Assembly: GCF_000379805.1 (NCBI RefSeq)
Contig: NZ_KB903598.1
Location: 1-39,324 of the forward strand
From: Lewinella cohaerens DSM 23179
GTDB lineage: Bacteria > Bacteroidota > Bacteroidia > Chitinophagales > Saprospiraceae
DNA length: 39,324 nt
Reading direction: 5' to 3'
Part shown: positions 1-9,665 of the stretch, one piece after another
How positions within the stretch are numbered: the stretch's first letter is position 1
Layout of the letters: every line of letters starts with the position of its first letter
Position numbers and translations under genes: made by a program
The notes under the pieces: model-generated
Told to the model about the DNA's origin: nothing
Seen by the model: only the letters and a program-made list of their open reading frames with translations
The model's database searches: none

Positions 1-3000
1 GTAAGGGTAGGACAAGGAATCGCTACGTTAGCCAAACAGCTGAATGGTGAGGTAGATACGTTGATTACAGCAGGAATACCGCTGATAACTGGACCAGTGA
101 AGTCACCTACTTTTACGTACTGCTGGAAAATGAAATTCTCTGCTGGAGCACACCAGTCAATGAAGTTCCACTCACGACGGAAGGAGTAAGATCCTTCACA
201 TATATCAATACGAGGCTCATCTGAATAAGAAGCACCAATGTTACAGAACACCTGATCCAGAGATACGTATCCAGACACTGTCAGAATGAAAGGCTGGCCA
301 GCTGCCTGAGCAGTAGGATTATCATCAGGACCACCAACAGAACCGTCAGTTTCAAAAGCTTCATCACACTCGATAATGCCGGTAAACGGAGGCAATACCA
401 AGCTAGGATCAATACCGAATACATCGCTGATCAAAGAAGGACGGCTAAAGGTGATCACCTGATCACAATCAACAGTACGTGGAGTACCTATACAGGCACC
501 ATCGTAGCGATCAGCTACCGTGAACGTACGAGTAAGCGTAATGTCTCCACAATCACCATTTTCTGTTAAGACATCAGACAAGGTTACCAATACAGGACCA
601 CAGTTGTCTCCAACTACAGGTAAACCAGTCATGCCAACCTTATCAAGGAATGCGTTCAATGCAGCAGTGCTACCTCCGAAGAAGGTGTTGCGTGTTGCAG
701 TGAAGTCCAATACGCCATTAGCATCAGCAATCCAGTTCTGAGGAGTCTGGAACCTAATCAGATCAACGTCTTCACAGTAAAAAGGAACAAGAATATCTAC
801 AGGCTGAGGTGTACTGAGCCCCGCAGCACTAACAGCGTTGCCATTATCACTAACTACACCTACCGTGTAATCCGTAGGCGTACCGTCATTCGCTACCATC
901 AGCGTGTAAGTGTTTCCTGCTTCCAACATCAACGGAACACGTAGGTTCTGGTTGAAGAAAGAAGCAAACTGAATGCCGAAGAAGTCGACAATCGCATAAG
1001 CACCATCAGAACCTCCTAAAACATTCTCACATGGGTTGTTCTCGTTGAAATCACCATTGAATAAGGTGATAACGGTAGAAGCCACATCTGAGTCAACTAA
1101 GAAGTTGTACACATCCGTCTCGCTCACTGTGAAAGTGATCAAGTCGTAAGAATAGTCCGTACCAGCGATAGGCTCAAAGAAGTTCTGGAAACAGCTGTAA
1201 TCAGCCAATGCCAGCGTCTCTTCGGTGCCATCAATGCTACCTTCTAGTGTCTGTAACTCGAAAGTTACCAGAGCTTCGTCAACGTCATCAGGACACTCTA
1301 CTACTGGGTCGGTTTTGTCTTCGGCGAAAAGGTCGCCCCAGCAGGTGTAAACCATTTCTCCTGCAACGAATACATCTACAGAATAGGTATGAGCACCACA
1401 ACCTGTGATTGTATTGGAGTTGCCTCCATCAACAGTAACGATGGTTTCATCAGCACAAGCAAAGGAGCCTGTTAACACCATTTCAGGAGTGATAATTGTC
1501 GTACAAGCTTCGCCAAGTGTGACATTGAGGTCAGAAATACAGCCTACGTCGAGGCTTTCAACTTCTACTACCACTTGAGCAGTTTGGGTACAGCCAGGGA
1601 ATGCAGGAACAGTACCTCCGTCAGGAGAAATACCTCCGTTGGCATCAGCAGCACCATCGTAAGTCAAAACAACGGTATGGATACCTGCTCCTAAAGCAAC
1701 AGGATCAAATTCAGTAGCTGCTTGTCCATTAATGGTAAAGTTGATTGCGTCAGCACCAAGACCTTCAAGGTCATCAGCTCCAAGTGTAGTAGCTGTTTCG
1801 AAGTTACAGTAAATAGCATCGAGAATCGGGTCAAATACCGGATTCGGATAGGCACAATTATTACCAATAGTAAAGGTTCCGCCAGTAGCGTTACCTGCAA
1901 CAAATTGTTCTACGGTAATGGTGTAGCCTTGATTTTCTATAAATACAAAATCAATAGTGTAATAGCCAGTAACAGGATCATAGGTCAATGGCTCTTCTCC
2001 CGCAAATGGAGTACCATCGCTTTGGGTTCCTACCATAGGTACGTTGTTGGCGTCTGTTCCACCAGTAACGTTTACTACCCGAAAATCGAGGCCAGCAGGA
2101 AGTGCCGTGCCATTAATGCCTGTAATAGCAACTTGCTCTGAGAATTGCCCATCGTCGCCACCTGTATTGTTATCGAAATCAAGGACGGTAGCGTTGTCCA
2201 AACAAGAACAAGGGTCGGAGATAGCGATGTCACGCTCAAGTGCAGGGACAACGAAAATTGTTTCTGTTACTATGGTGACACAACCATTTTCATCGGTCAC
2301 TTGGGTTTCCAGTATTACGGTACCTGATTCGGTTACTTGGGTAGCGTCCAAAATAGGGTTCTCCGTGTCGCCGTCATAGAGGCTTACTTCACCAGCGGCA
2401 GTTCCGCCAGTAATAGTGGCACTGTAGGCCGTGTAAACACCAGAACCTCCGTTGGCGAGTACAGTTACAGGGATAATACCTGTTTCCTTATTGTCGGTAA
2501 CGGAGAAAGTAGATAGAGTGCCAGATTCTTCACTAGCTAATAATACTAAGAACCCATCTGTTGGATTGCTAGTAGGATCAATCACTACAATGGACTCAGG
2601 AGCAATATCGCCAACATCAGCACCTGGAACGTAAGTCACGAAGTAAGGCGCAACAGGGTCAGTAATATTGTAAACTGCGAAACCACCAGCAGCTCGCTCA
2701 AATATTACGAAGGCATAAACAGAGCCTCCAATCTCTTTGATCGCGATTCCTTCTGGTTCGACGCCCTTATCGTCAGAGCGGTTGTCGAACTCGCCTTCAT
2801 CACCATCGTTGGCATTGAAGAAGGTAGGAGTAATGAGGGCAGAAATGTTACCCAAGTCACTGCCTGAATCAAAAACGAGATCACCCGTCGTTGCATTCCA
2901 GATAGAGAAAGAACGTGCACCAAATGAGGTGATTTGGTCATAATCGCCGTCTCCATCTAAGTCACCTTCTGCTGTAGTAATGGTAAGGCGGCCCAAGTTT

Positions 3001-5963
3001 TCATTTTGCTGTAAATCGTCAGCATCGGGATACGCTGCCTCGTCCAGGTTTAGATCGTCAGCACGATCCTCTTCGGAAAAGCCGTCATAATCACGGGCGT
3101 CGCCTTCGTTGGCAGAAACAATGTACATCTGCCCATTGGCGGTATAACATTCGATACCATCCGGTTGGTACATGCCAACAGCAGGCCAATTTTTGATGTT
3201 GATACCATCATCTTGGTTACTTGCATCAATATCATTACCTGGTTCACAGTATGCTTTAAGGCCCAGAGCACGAATTTCGGTAACGGTAGAAGAAGCGATG
3301 TCTACAACAGCAAAAGCGTTGTTTTCCTGTAAGGAAACATAAGCAGTAGCACCATCATCTGTAATGGTGATGTATTCAGGCTCCAAGTCTTGTGCAACGG
3401 TAGCACCAGGGCCGAAGATACGTACACCTTCTGCTTCTAGCATCGCTTGGTTGGCATTAAAAGAGGTGAAATCTGCAGTAGTTACAGAAGCTGCTCCAGC
3501 ACCGCCACTAAGGTCAATTATAGAGATGGTACCCTCAGGGTCATTGTCATAGTCATCATTAGGCTCACCCTCATTAGCAACCAACAACTTGGTGCCATCA
3601 GGGGTGAACTTGACCATGTCTGGTAATGCTCCAACAGTAATAGAGTTGATAAAGGTACCGCTAGCATCAAAGAGCAGTACATCACCAGGCATTTGCGTAT
3701 CGTCATTAGGAACTGCAGCGGCAAGGATGCCATTGCTGTAAGCTGTGCTGGATACTTCATCGTTACTAAAGCCAAAACTAGTAGGAGCAATGGTCATAAT
3801 TAGACTAGGAGCGGCAGGATCACTAAGGTCTACCAATTGTAGCCCATCGCCGCTTGTAACAGCAGCAGAGGTATTGTCAGGAATATAGGTTACAATTTCC
3901 GCGCCTGCCAATTCCAGCATAGCTTCACGAGTAAAGCTTAGTTCCTCAATTTGAGGAATAACGGTAGGGTTGTCGTTTTCTACAATCAAAAGACGTGAAA
4001 CTTCACAGTCATTAACACCAACTGCTTGAATTACTACGGTGTAGCAATCTTCGTTGAGGTCGGTTGCTGTATTTTCTTGACCAAAGGTTTCACCACCGTC
4101 AAAAGAGTAGAGAATATCTTCACAAGTTAAACAAGAAGCCGTCACAGTAATACTACCGTCGCCTTCACCAGCGCAAGATTCATCTACAATGATGAATTCG
4201 TCAAAAGTGATATCGCAACAAGGTATGTTTTCGTTTGTTGCACCAATTGTGTTTTGGCAGGTTGCTACCCAGACACCGTCTATTAATTGCAAAGAACCAT
4301 CTTCGGTTGTAGCGCTAGATTCCACTACACCTACATCGGTACTTTCAATACCTACAGCGGGGCCATCACTAGCAGTAAAGGTTCCTTCATAGCTAAGGAA
4401 TTCAATCAGATCACCATCACATGATAGTGCCAAGCCGTCAGGAGAACCATTTTGGATACCGTTAGAAGGAAGTATAATAGAATAGTATGTGAAAGTACCA
4501 TCATCATTTCCTTCTATAAATGCTACATCTCCTAGCGTGAAGGAATTGTAAGCAGCACCACCACTAGCGTTATATAAAGTAATGGTAATAGCGTCTACAG
4601 CATCTTCGTAAGTGTTAGCAATTGCTACTTCTACAAATTCATTAACATCACCACCATCGTTATCGTAGTGGAATTCGTTAATGAAAGCCTCTCCTAGTTC
4701 TGGGCACTCTGTTGCTGCAGCTACATTCGGTTCTCCCTGGGTGTTGAAGCCTGGAGTGTAAACCCAAACACCATCAATCAGCTGAATAGACGAGCTCAAA
4801 GGAGCTGAGCTTGGTTCAGCGGTGCCAATGTCTGTACTGGTTTGGCCATCTGCATCGCCACCGTTGGCAACAAAAGGCATGCTTTCGTAGCTAAGGAACT
4901 GGAATGCTAAGTCATCACACGAAAGAGCTAAACCATCAGGGCCACCATTTTGGATACCGGTGATTAGTTTGCTGTAGTAGGTAAAAGTACCATCGTTTGT
5001 TCCAGCAGTGAAGGTGCTAAGGTCGTGGGTCGAACCATAGGTGCTACCATTGCTACCATTGTAAAGGGTAAGACTGATATCGGTGAGGTTGCCACCAAAG
5101 CTGTTCGCAACGGCAACTTCTACAAATTCATCTACGTCTCCACCAGTATTGTCATAGTGAAATTCGTTGATGAAAACTTGTGTTACTGTAGGGCAGAGAG
5201 TTGCACCACTGGTCACGACAATATTGTCAAAAGAAAAAGCTTCACTTCCACCATCGTTAGTCGCTTCAAAATGGAGATACAAAACTGCGCCTGTACCTGC
5301 CAAGGAACCGGAGATGGTTTGGTAATTTTCGTTCAACATCGTACCACTCATGATAAGAGGGTCATCAAAAGAGAACATGTCTCCATCCTCTAGCGTGTAG
5401 GTTTGACTAGATGACTCGTCTACAGAACTAGCAAAAAGAGGGGTAAAGGTGACATTGTCAAAAGAATAAGAAAAGTTGAAAATGTCTCCACTAGCTTCAA
5501 AATCGCCCATGGCAGCCATATCAATAGCGAGGACTAAGTCTGTAGCATTATCAATTTGGAAAGCCCAATCGACCGTCCCCATTCCAGACATGTTGTCATT
5601 ATTATCCAAGTCGACAACGCCAAAGAAATTGCCGTTTGGATAACCGCAAGTGATAAATCCTTGATTGTCAGGAGGGAATGGTGATCCTCCTCGGCAGGAG
5701 GCATCAACCGAATCATCGGCAAGTGCAAATGGTAGTCCTGTAGGATTACCTGCTCCCGTTTGATCGGAAACATTAAACATGTCACCAGCGGACATGAAGG
5801 TGGAACCATCAGGATCAATGTCCTGACTGTTTAAGTTTAATGGAGAATCAAAGTCTTGACTGGCAATAATCGTTTGAGACTGAACAGTTGTGATAACTGT
5901 TAGGCTCAATATTAGTGCCAATAAAAAACTGAGAATCGCCGTAGATGGTACATCTACTCTCAT
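1..5963 (-). CDS. Giant secreted multidomain protein, C-terminus beyond left edge (lamin-tail repeats, choice-of-anchor I)
   Basis: An uninterrupted minus-strand reading frame runs from ATG at 5963 to the window edge, giving 1987 codons plus two bases with no stop, so the C-terminus is missing. Residues 1-30 form a signal peptide with a long hydrophobic core ending near TVQSQT. Residues about 20-250 look like a carbohydrate-binding-like jelly roll. Two lamin-tail-like domains follow (about 254-410 and 417-568), each starting with an INEFHYDN motif and GGDV.EFVEVA. Next are a cysteine-containing SprB-like repeat (about 583-661) and a choice-of-anchor-I propeller (about 668-1154) with LLVANEGEPND, MYIVSANEGDARDYD and DDKGVEPEGI. 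Cysteine-rich Ig/HYR-like segments fill the rest. Such proteins are normally exported by T9SS and anchored at the surface. The sorting domain would lie outside the window, so that is inference. Substrate and partners are unknown. Codon use looks uniform and I see no frameshift. Confidence 0.9.
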   Translation of the reverse strand, partial: MRVDVPSTAILSFLLALILSLTVITTVQSQTIIASQDFDSPLNLNSQDIDPDGSTFMSAGDMFNVSDQTGAGNPTGLPFALADDSVDASCRGGSPFPPDNQGFITCGYPNGNFFGVVDLDNNDNMSGMGTVDWAFQIDNATDLVLAIDMAAMGDFEASGDIFNFSYSFDNVTFTPLFASSVDESSSQTYTLEDGDMFSFDDPLIMSGTMLNENYQTISGSLAGTGAVLYLHFEATNDGGSEAFSFDNIVVTSGATLCPTVTQVFINEFHYDNTGGDVDEFVEVAVANSFGGNLTDISLTLYNGSNGSTYGSTHDLSTFTAGTNDGTFTYYSKLITGIQNGGPDGLALSCDDLAFQFLSYESMPFVANGGDADGQTSTDIGTAEPSSAPLSSSIQLIDGVWVYTPGFNTQGEPNVAAATECPELGEAFINEFHYDNDGGDVNEFVEVAIANTYEDAVDAITITLYNASGGAAYNSFTLGDVAFIEGNDDGTFTYYSIILPSNGIQNGSPDGLALSCDGDLIEFLSYEGTFTASDGPAVGIESTDVGVVESSATTEDGSLQLIDGVWVATCQNTIGATNENIPCCDITFDEFIIVDESCAGEGDGSITVTASCLTCEDILYSFDGGETFGQENTATDLNEDCYTVVIQAVGVNDCEVSRLLIVENDNPTVIPQIEELSFTREAMLELAGAEIVTYIPDNTSAAVTSGDGLQLVDLSDPAAPSLIMTIAPTSFGFSNDEVSSTAYSNGILAAAVPNDDTQMPGDVLLFDASGTFINSITVGALPDMVKFTPDGTKLLVANEGEPNDDYDNDPEGTISIIDLSGGAGAASVTTADFTSFNANQAMLEAEGVRIFGPGATVAQDLEPEYITITDDGATAYVSLQENNAFAVVDIASSTVTEIRALGLKAYCEPGNDIDASNQDDGINIKNWPAVGMYQPDGIECYTANGQMYIVSANEGDARDYDGFSEEDRADDLNLDEAAYPDADDLQQNENLGRLTITTAEGDLDGDGDYDQITSFGARSFSIWNATTGDLVFDSGSDLGNISALITPTFFNANDGDEGEFDNRSDDKGVEPEGIAIKEIGGSVYAFVIFERAAGGFAVYNITDPVAPYFVTYVPGADVGDIAPESIVVIDPTSNPTDGFLVLLASEESGTLSTFSVTDNKETGIIPVTVLANGGSGVYTAYSATITGGTAAGEVSLYDGDTENPILDATQVTESGTVILETQVTDENGCVTIVTETIFVVPALERDIAISDPCSCLDNATVLDFDNNTGGDDGQFSEQVAITGINGTALPAGLDFRVVNVTGGTDANNVPMVGTQSDGTPFAGEEPLTYDPVTGYYTIDFVFIENQGYTITVEQFVAGNATGGTFTIGNNCAYPNPVFDPILDAIYCNFETATTLGADDLEGLGADAINFTINGQAATEFDPVALGAGIHTVVLTYDGAADANGGISPDGGTVPAFPGCTQTAQVVVEVESLDVGCISDLNVTLGEACTTIITPEMVLTGSFACADETIVTVDGGNSNTITGCGAHTYSVDVFVAGEMVYTCWGDLFAEDKTDPVVECPDDVDEALVTFELQTLEGSIDGTEETLALADYSCFQNFFEPIAGTDYSYDLITFTVSETDVYNFLVDSDVASTVITLFNGDFNENNPCENVLGGSDGAYAIVDFFGIQFASFFNQNLRVPLMLEAGNTYTLMVANDGTPTDYTVGVVSDNGNAVSAAGLSTPQPVDILVPFYCEDVDLIRFQTPQNWIADANGVLDFTATRNTFFGGSTAALNAFLDKVGMTGLPVVGDNCGPVLVTLSDVLTENGDCGDITLTRTFTVADRYDGACIGTPRTVDCDQVITFSRPSLISDVFGIDPSLVLPPFTGIIECDEAFETDGSVGGPDDNPTAQAAGQPFILTVSGYVSLDQVFCNIGASYSDEPRIDICEGSYSFRREWNFIDWCAPAENFIFQQYVKVGDFTGPVISGIPAVINVSTSPFSCLANVAIPCPTL

Positions 5964-6379
5964 GAGATTAAGTTTATGATTTGAAAAAAACAGAAAAATA
6001 GGCCAAGGCTTTAGCGAGCATGAAGCTTGCTAAAGCAATTTTTTGATTATCAATACTGTAGCTAATAAATTGCCCTATTGGGCCCCAAAACCAAGTCGTC
6101 TTTGCTCAAAATTAACAGATGAGAATGGTTTACTAGGTATACTAAATGACCAATTTTAGATACTTAGCAAAAACTTAATATGTGTTTTACATGGAGGGTG
6201 CGGAAGTGGGTTTTCGGAGTAGAGATATGTGTGTGGGATTTTAGGGAGTAGGAGTAAGATCAAGATTCGCTGATAGAAATCATCCTATTTCCTAAGCTTT
6301 GCTTATTCCTCTTCCGACAATTCCACATATCTTAGCATCTCGCAAAGCAAAAAATGTTGGAAGATCAACAAAAAAAGTG
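5964..6379. other. Divergent intergenic region between cargo gene and pfkA
   Basis: This 416-base stretch separates two divergently transcribed genes, so it must hold both promoters. On the minus strand a TAATTTTG box (6107-6114) matches the Bacteroidota -7 consensus, but I see no -33 element at the right distance. A strong hairpin at 6008-6036 is listed separately. For pfkA only a loose TAAGCTTTG lies at 6293-6301. No other gene is visible; the open frame upstream of 6380 (from TTG 6299) is a non-conserved extension of pfkA. Confidence 0.5.
6008..6044 (+). terminator. Hairpin plus T-tract (orphan terminator or leader hairpin)
   Basis: GCTTTAGCGAGC (6008-6019) pairs with GCTTGCTAAAGC (6025-6036), with one G-T wobble, around an ATGAA loop. 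AATTTTTT follows on the plus strand. No plus-strand gene ends upstream. It could block antisense transcription into pfkA, or it could be a 5' leader hairpin of the minus-strand cargo gene. The structure is seen; the role is inferred. Confidence 0.5.
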
Positions 6380-7474
6380 ATGAAAAAGATTCTTGTAGCC
6401 ACAGGTGGTGGTGATTGTCCAGGACTCAATGCAGTGATCCGTGGATTGGTGAAAGCAGCAAAAACGTCAGGTGATTGGGAGGTATGGGGAAGTAAGGAGG
6501 CCTTCAATGGCTTGATGAGTACCCCTACGGATTTGGTGAAACTTACGCCTAAGCGCGTGGCAGGGATTCACGTGCGGGGAGGAACAATAATAAAGACCAC
6601 GAATAAAGGTAACCCCATTGCTTATCCGGTACCTCAGGAAGATGGATCGGTGGAGTTGGTCGATCGCAGCCAGGAGCTGAAAAAGAAATTGGAGGACCTG
6701 GACTTTTCGGCTGTCGTAAATATTGGAGGTGACGGTAGCCAACGCATCTCGCAGCATTTATTCGAGCAGGGAGTACCTGTCATCGGGGTGCCCAAAACCA
6801 TCGATAACGACTTGGGTTCAACGGACTATACCTTTGGCTTCTCTACAGCAGTACAGATTGCGACCGATTGTTTTGACAAGTTGGTCACTACTGCAGAAAG
6901 CCATCATCGGATTATTATCATGGAGGTGATGGGGCGCGATGCGGGATGGATAGCCTTGCATACTGCAATTGCTGGCGGAGCAGAAATTTGTCTGATCCCT
7001 GAAATTCCATACAGCATTGAAAAGATCAAAAAGAAGATAGACAAGCGCTACAAAAAAGGCAAAGGGTTTATGAATATAGTGATCGCTGAAGGGGCTAAAC
7101 CACTAGATGGAGAGGTCGTAGGCGAGGTTGCCCATGATGCTGGTGATCCGCATCTAAAACTAGGCGGAATCTGTAATTCACTTCGTTACGAACTGGAAAG
7201 AATGGGCTGTCAGCCCCAGATACGTACCACGGTGCTCGGGCATATTCAACGAGGAGGAACTCCGGTAGCCTTTGATCGTATTTTAGCTACAGCAATGGGG
7301 GTGAAAGCCTTCGAGTTGGTGGCTGCTGGAGAGTTTGGAGAAATGGTGTCTTACCAAAACAACAAATTTGTTAGTGTGCCTTTAAAGGAAGCGGTGAAGG
7401 CGAATAAGGTGGTTACTCCTGATCATGAGTTAGTACGTACGGCACGTGCTATCGGTTTGTCTTTTGGAGATTAA
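6380..7474 (+). CDS. pfkA: 6-phosphofructokinase, predicted ATP-dependent
   Basis: A 364-residue PfkA-family enzyme that phosphorylates fructose 6-phosphate to the 1,6-bisphosphate in glycolysis. The ATG at 6380 is chosen because MKKILVATGGGDCPGLNAV starts exactly where family members start; the open frame reaches back to a TTG at 6299. Visible motifs are GGDGS (Gly119, equivalent to E. coli Gly104), PKTIDND (Lys139, equivalent to position 124, with catalytic Asp142), MGRDAGW, AEGA and the substrate motif HIQRGG. Gly at 104 indicates ATP as donor, while Lys at 124 is the residue usual in PPi-dependent enzymes. The Gly/Lys combination is typical of the clade that includes actinobacterial ATP-PFKs. 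It is about 40 residues longer than E. coli PfkA. It appears to be a single-gene unit. Donor choice is inferred from these two residues. Confidence 0.95.
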   Translation: MKKILVATGGGDCPGLNAVIRGLVKAAKTSGDWEVWGSKEAFNGLMSTPTDLVKLTPKRVAGIHVRGGTIIKTTNKGNPIAYPVPQEDGSVELVDRSQELKKKLEDLDFSAVVNIGGDGSQRISQHLFEQGVPVIGVPKTIDNDLGSTDYTFGFSTAVQIATDCFDKLVTTAESHHRIIIMEVMGRDAGWIALHTAIAGGAEICLIPEIPYSIEKIKKKIDKRYKKGKGFMNIVIAEGAKPLDGEVVGEVAHDAGDPHLKLGGICNSLRYELERMGCQPQIRTTVLGHIQRGGTPVAFDRILATAMGVKAFELVAAGEFGEMVSYQNNKFVSVPLKEAVKANKVVTPDHELVRTARAIGLSFGD

Positions 7475-7647
7475 ACTGTGTTAGCGAATTTCGTTGTTAG
7501 AATCAATAAGTTCTTAAAATAGGATCGCTAAATTACCCAATACGCTCCGGTTTTTGAGATAGCCAGAAAGCATAGTTTCATGGTTTTAGCTGGTCTCAGA
7601 AAAATATTTTCTATAATTAATTGAATGTATATTACTTTTATAAATAA

Positions 7648-7664
7648 GTTATCGTTTTGATAAC
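7648..7664. promoter_or_regulatory. Dyad upstream of histidine kinase gene
   Basis: GTTATC and GATAAC form a perfect inverted repeat with a 5-base GTTTT spacer, 47 bases before the kinase ATG. The surroundings are very AT-rich. It could be an operator or a small hairpin in the leader. No regulator is assigned. Confidence 0.3.
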
Positions 7665-7711
7665 CATTAATAATTGCTTTTCTACAGCTTCTTTATCTAT
7701 GACATCCGCTC

Positions 7712-9523
7712 ATGTTTAGTTCTATATCTATAGACTGGTTTACGCTTTTGAGTGGATTTGCGATCCTCGTCATGGGGTTACGCGTGTACTGGTTGGATAC
7801 CCACCGGAGGATGTACCAAACATTCATGGCGACGACGTTGCTGCTCTTTATCCAGAATCTGTTTTTTTTCGAAATGGAGTCGGTTACGGATTTGGAAAAA
7901 GCACTAAACCTCAGGCGCTGGCAGGAGAATATCTGGAACCTGACGGTAGTTTGCATGCTGTTAACGATGTGGTTTTATGCCAAACAGTTTGCGCCTCGCG
8001 AGATGAAAAAGTGGGAATACTCCAGTCTTATTTTTGCCTTTTTGATTGTTTTGGGATTTGTGTACCTGGAGGGGTTCACCTTACATGGGCATGGAGATCT
8101 TTTTTTTAATGAAAATGGTCGTTTAGCGTTAACGATGGACAGCTATACAGGGTACGATTTTTTTAGGTTCGGTGGAGTGGTAGTGACTTATGGACTGTGT
8201 ATTTACTTCTCTTACTTGCCATATCATTATGCGTTTAATAGTTCTACCAGAGGAATTCGGATGGGAATAGTTATCATTTTTTCCTTGGTTATGATAGGGT
8301 CATTTGTTCAAAATTACCTGCTTACTTATTTTTTGGGCATCCCCAGTTTACTTAATGAGAGTATTAATGTTGCTATTGGTGGGCTTTTCACTGGGCTGAT
8401 GATTGTTAATCTACAACTCACTGATTTACAGTCGCAACATGCGGTGCCTAGTCTCTTGAAGACGATGACTAATTGGTTTATCTTGACGGATAAAGACTTC
8501 AGGATTAAACAGGTGAATTCGGCTTTTTTGGAGTTGATGGGAGGCAGCGCAAAAAATTGGCAAGACAAGTATTTAAACGAGGTCTTTACGGGTAAAGAAT
8601 GGGAGAAAACGAGAGAACGTCTACTGGCGCTTGAGCAAAACGAACGAGGGAATTATGAAACCAATATTTCCGTTGGTGGGCAGAATAATTATCTACTTTT
8701 TTTAGTTACCCCGATCTATAAGAAGTTTTTTGGTTTGGGGGGGAACCTTAGGCGAGGTTATGTATTCGTTGGTACAGATCTCACTGATTATAAAACGTCT
8801 GAAGCTCGAATTCTTGCTTATGCCCAGGATTTGGAAACATCTAATCAGGCACTGGAGCGGTTTGCTTTTATTGCCTCTCATGACCTTAAAGAACCTATCC
8901 GCAATATCGGGAGTTTTGCAGGCTTACTACGCCGACGATTGGCACCGCCCTCTGGTTCCGAAGTGGAGGAGTATCTTGAGTTTATAGAGCGTAATGTGCA
9001 AGGAATGAACCGCTTAATTGAGGCGGTAATGACGGTTTCCCGCTTAGGCCAGGAAGGGCTCTCTTTTGAACCGGTAAACCTGGTAGGAATCACCAAGGAA
9101 ATCAGTAAAAGATTGTGGAATGAAAATGACGGGAAACAATTACAAATAACATTCGATGGAGATGCCTTGCTTAAAGGTGATGAAGAGTTACTCCAGCAAT
9201 TGATTCAAAATTTATTAGAAAACGCCTTAAAGTACAATGAAGCTGAGCAGCCTTGTTTAATAATTAGGGTAGAAGCCGATTCGCTCCCTGGTTTTGTTAA
9301 GCTCTATTTCGAAGACAATGGTATCGGCGTTAGTGAAGCATATCGGGAGCATGTTTTTGAAATGTTCAAACGACTACATTCCCGTGCGGCCTACTCTGGT
9401 ACAGGTATCGGCTTGGCTATTTGTCGTAGGATTGTAGAATTGCATGGTGGTGAAATTTGGATAGAGGATACTACCAATGGTGTCGGATCAGCTTTCGTAA
9501 TGCGCCTTCCTTCCTCTAAGTAG
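7712..9523 (+). CDS. 7-TM, PAS-containing sensor histidine kinase
   Basis: A 603-residue membrane sensor kinase. The N-terminal 220 residues contain about seven hydrophobic segments, the first near residues 7-27 and the last around INVAIGGLFTGLMIVNL. A PAS domain (about 245-350, starting near WFILTDKDFRIKQVNSAF) and a short coiled linker follow. The HisKA domain has the phospho-acceptor His390 in SHDLKEPIR, and a HATPase_c domain has N box NLLENALKYNE, G1 DNGIGV and G2 GTGIGLAI. The architecture resembles Bacteroidota and cyanobacterial phytochrome-like output kinases, but no GAF/PHY domain is present. No response regulator is adjacent, so it is an orphan kinase. Its signal is unknown; the 7-TM region suggests a membrane or small-ligand cue. 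The start is fixed by the position of the first TM helix. Confidence 0.92.
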   Translation: MFSSISIDWFTLLSGFAILVMGLRVYWLDTHRRMYQTFMATTLLLFIQNLFFFEMESVTDLEKALNLRRWQENIWNLTVVCMLLTMWFYAKQFAPREMKKWEYSSLIFAFLIVLGFVYLEGFTLHGHGDLFFNENGRLALTMDSYTGYDFFRFGGVVVTYGLCIYFSYLPYHYAFNSSTRGIRMGIVIIFSLVMIGSFVQNYLLTYFLGIPSLLNESINVAIGGLFTGLMIVNLQLTDLQSQHAVPSLLKTMTNWFILTDKDFRIKQVNSAFLELMGGSAKNWQDKYLNEVFTGKEWEKTRERLLALEQNERGNYETNISVGGQNNYLLFLVTPIYKKFFGLGGNLRRGYVFVGTDLTDYKTSEARILAYAQDLETSNQALERFAFIASHDLKEPIRNIGSFAGLLRRRLAPPSGSEVEEYLEFIERNVQGMNRLIEAVMTVSRLGQEGLSFEPVNLVGITKEISKRLWNENDGKQLQITFDGDALLKGDEELLQQLIQNLLENALKYNEAEQPCLIIRVEADSLPGFVKLYFEDNGIGVSEAYREHVFEMFKRLHSRAAYSGTGIGLAICRRIVELHGGEIWIEDTTNGVGSAFVMRLPSSK

Positions 9524-9665
9524 GATTTCTTCTAGTAATTAACCGACATAAAGTCATTTACAAAAGGTCTTTTCCCGAACTTGTTTTATTTTTACTTACT
9601 CTTTACTATTTAATTTGTGTAGGCTCATAAGTGCGATAGCACTTTCGTGCAATAAAATTATATTA

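Noticed and set aside
1722-2141. 139-codon plus-strand ORF inside the giant cargo gene
   Set aside because: The minus-strand frame across this region is clearly protein-like with conserved domains; this is an antisense shadow.
6299-6379. TTG start at 6299 for the phosphofructokinase
   Set aside because: The extra 27 residues are not family-like; MKKILVATGGG at 6380 matches the known N-terminus.
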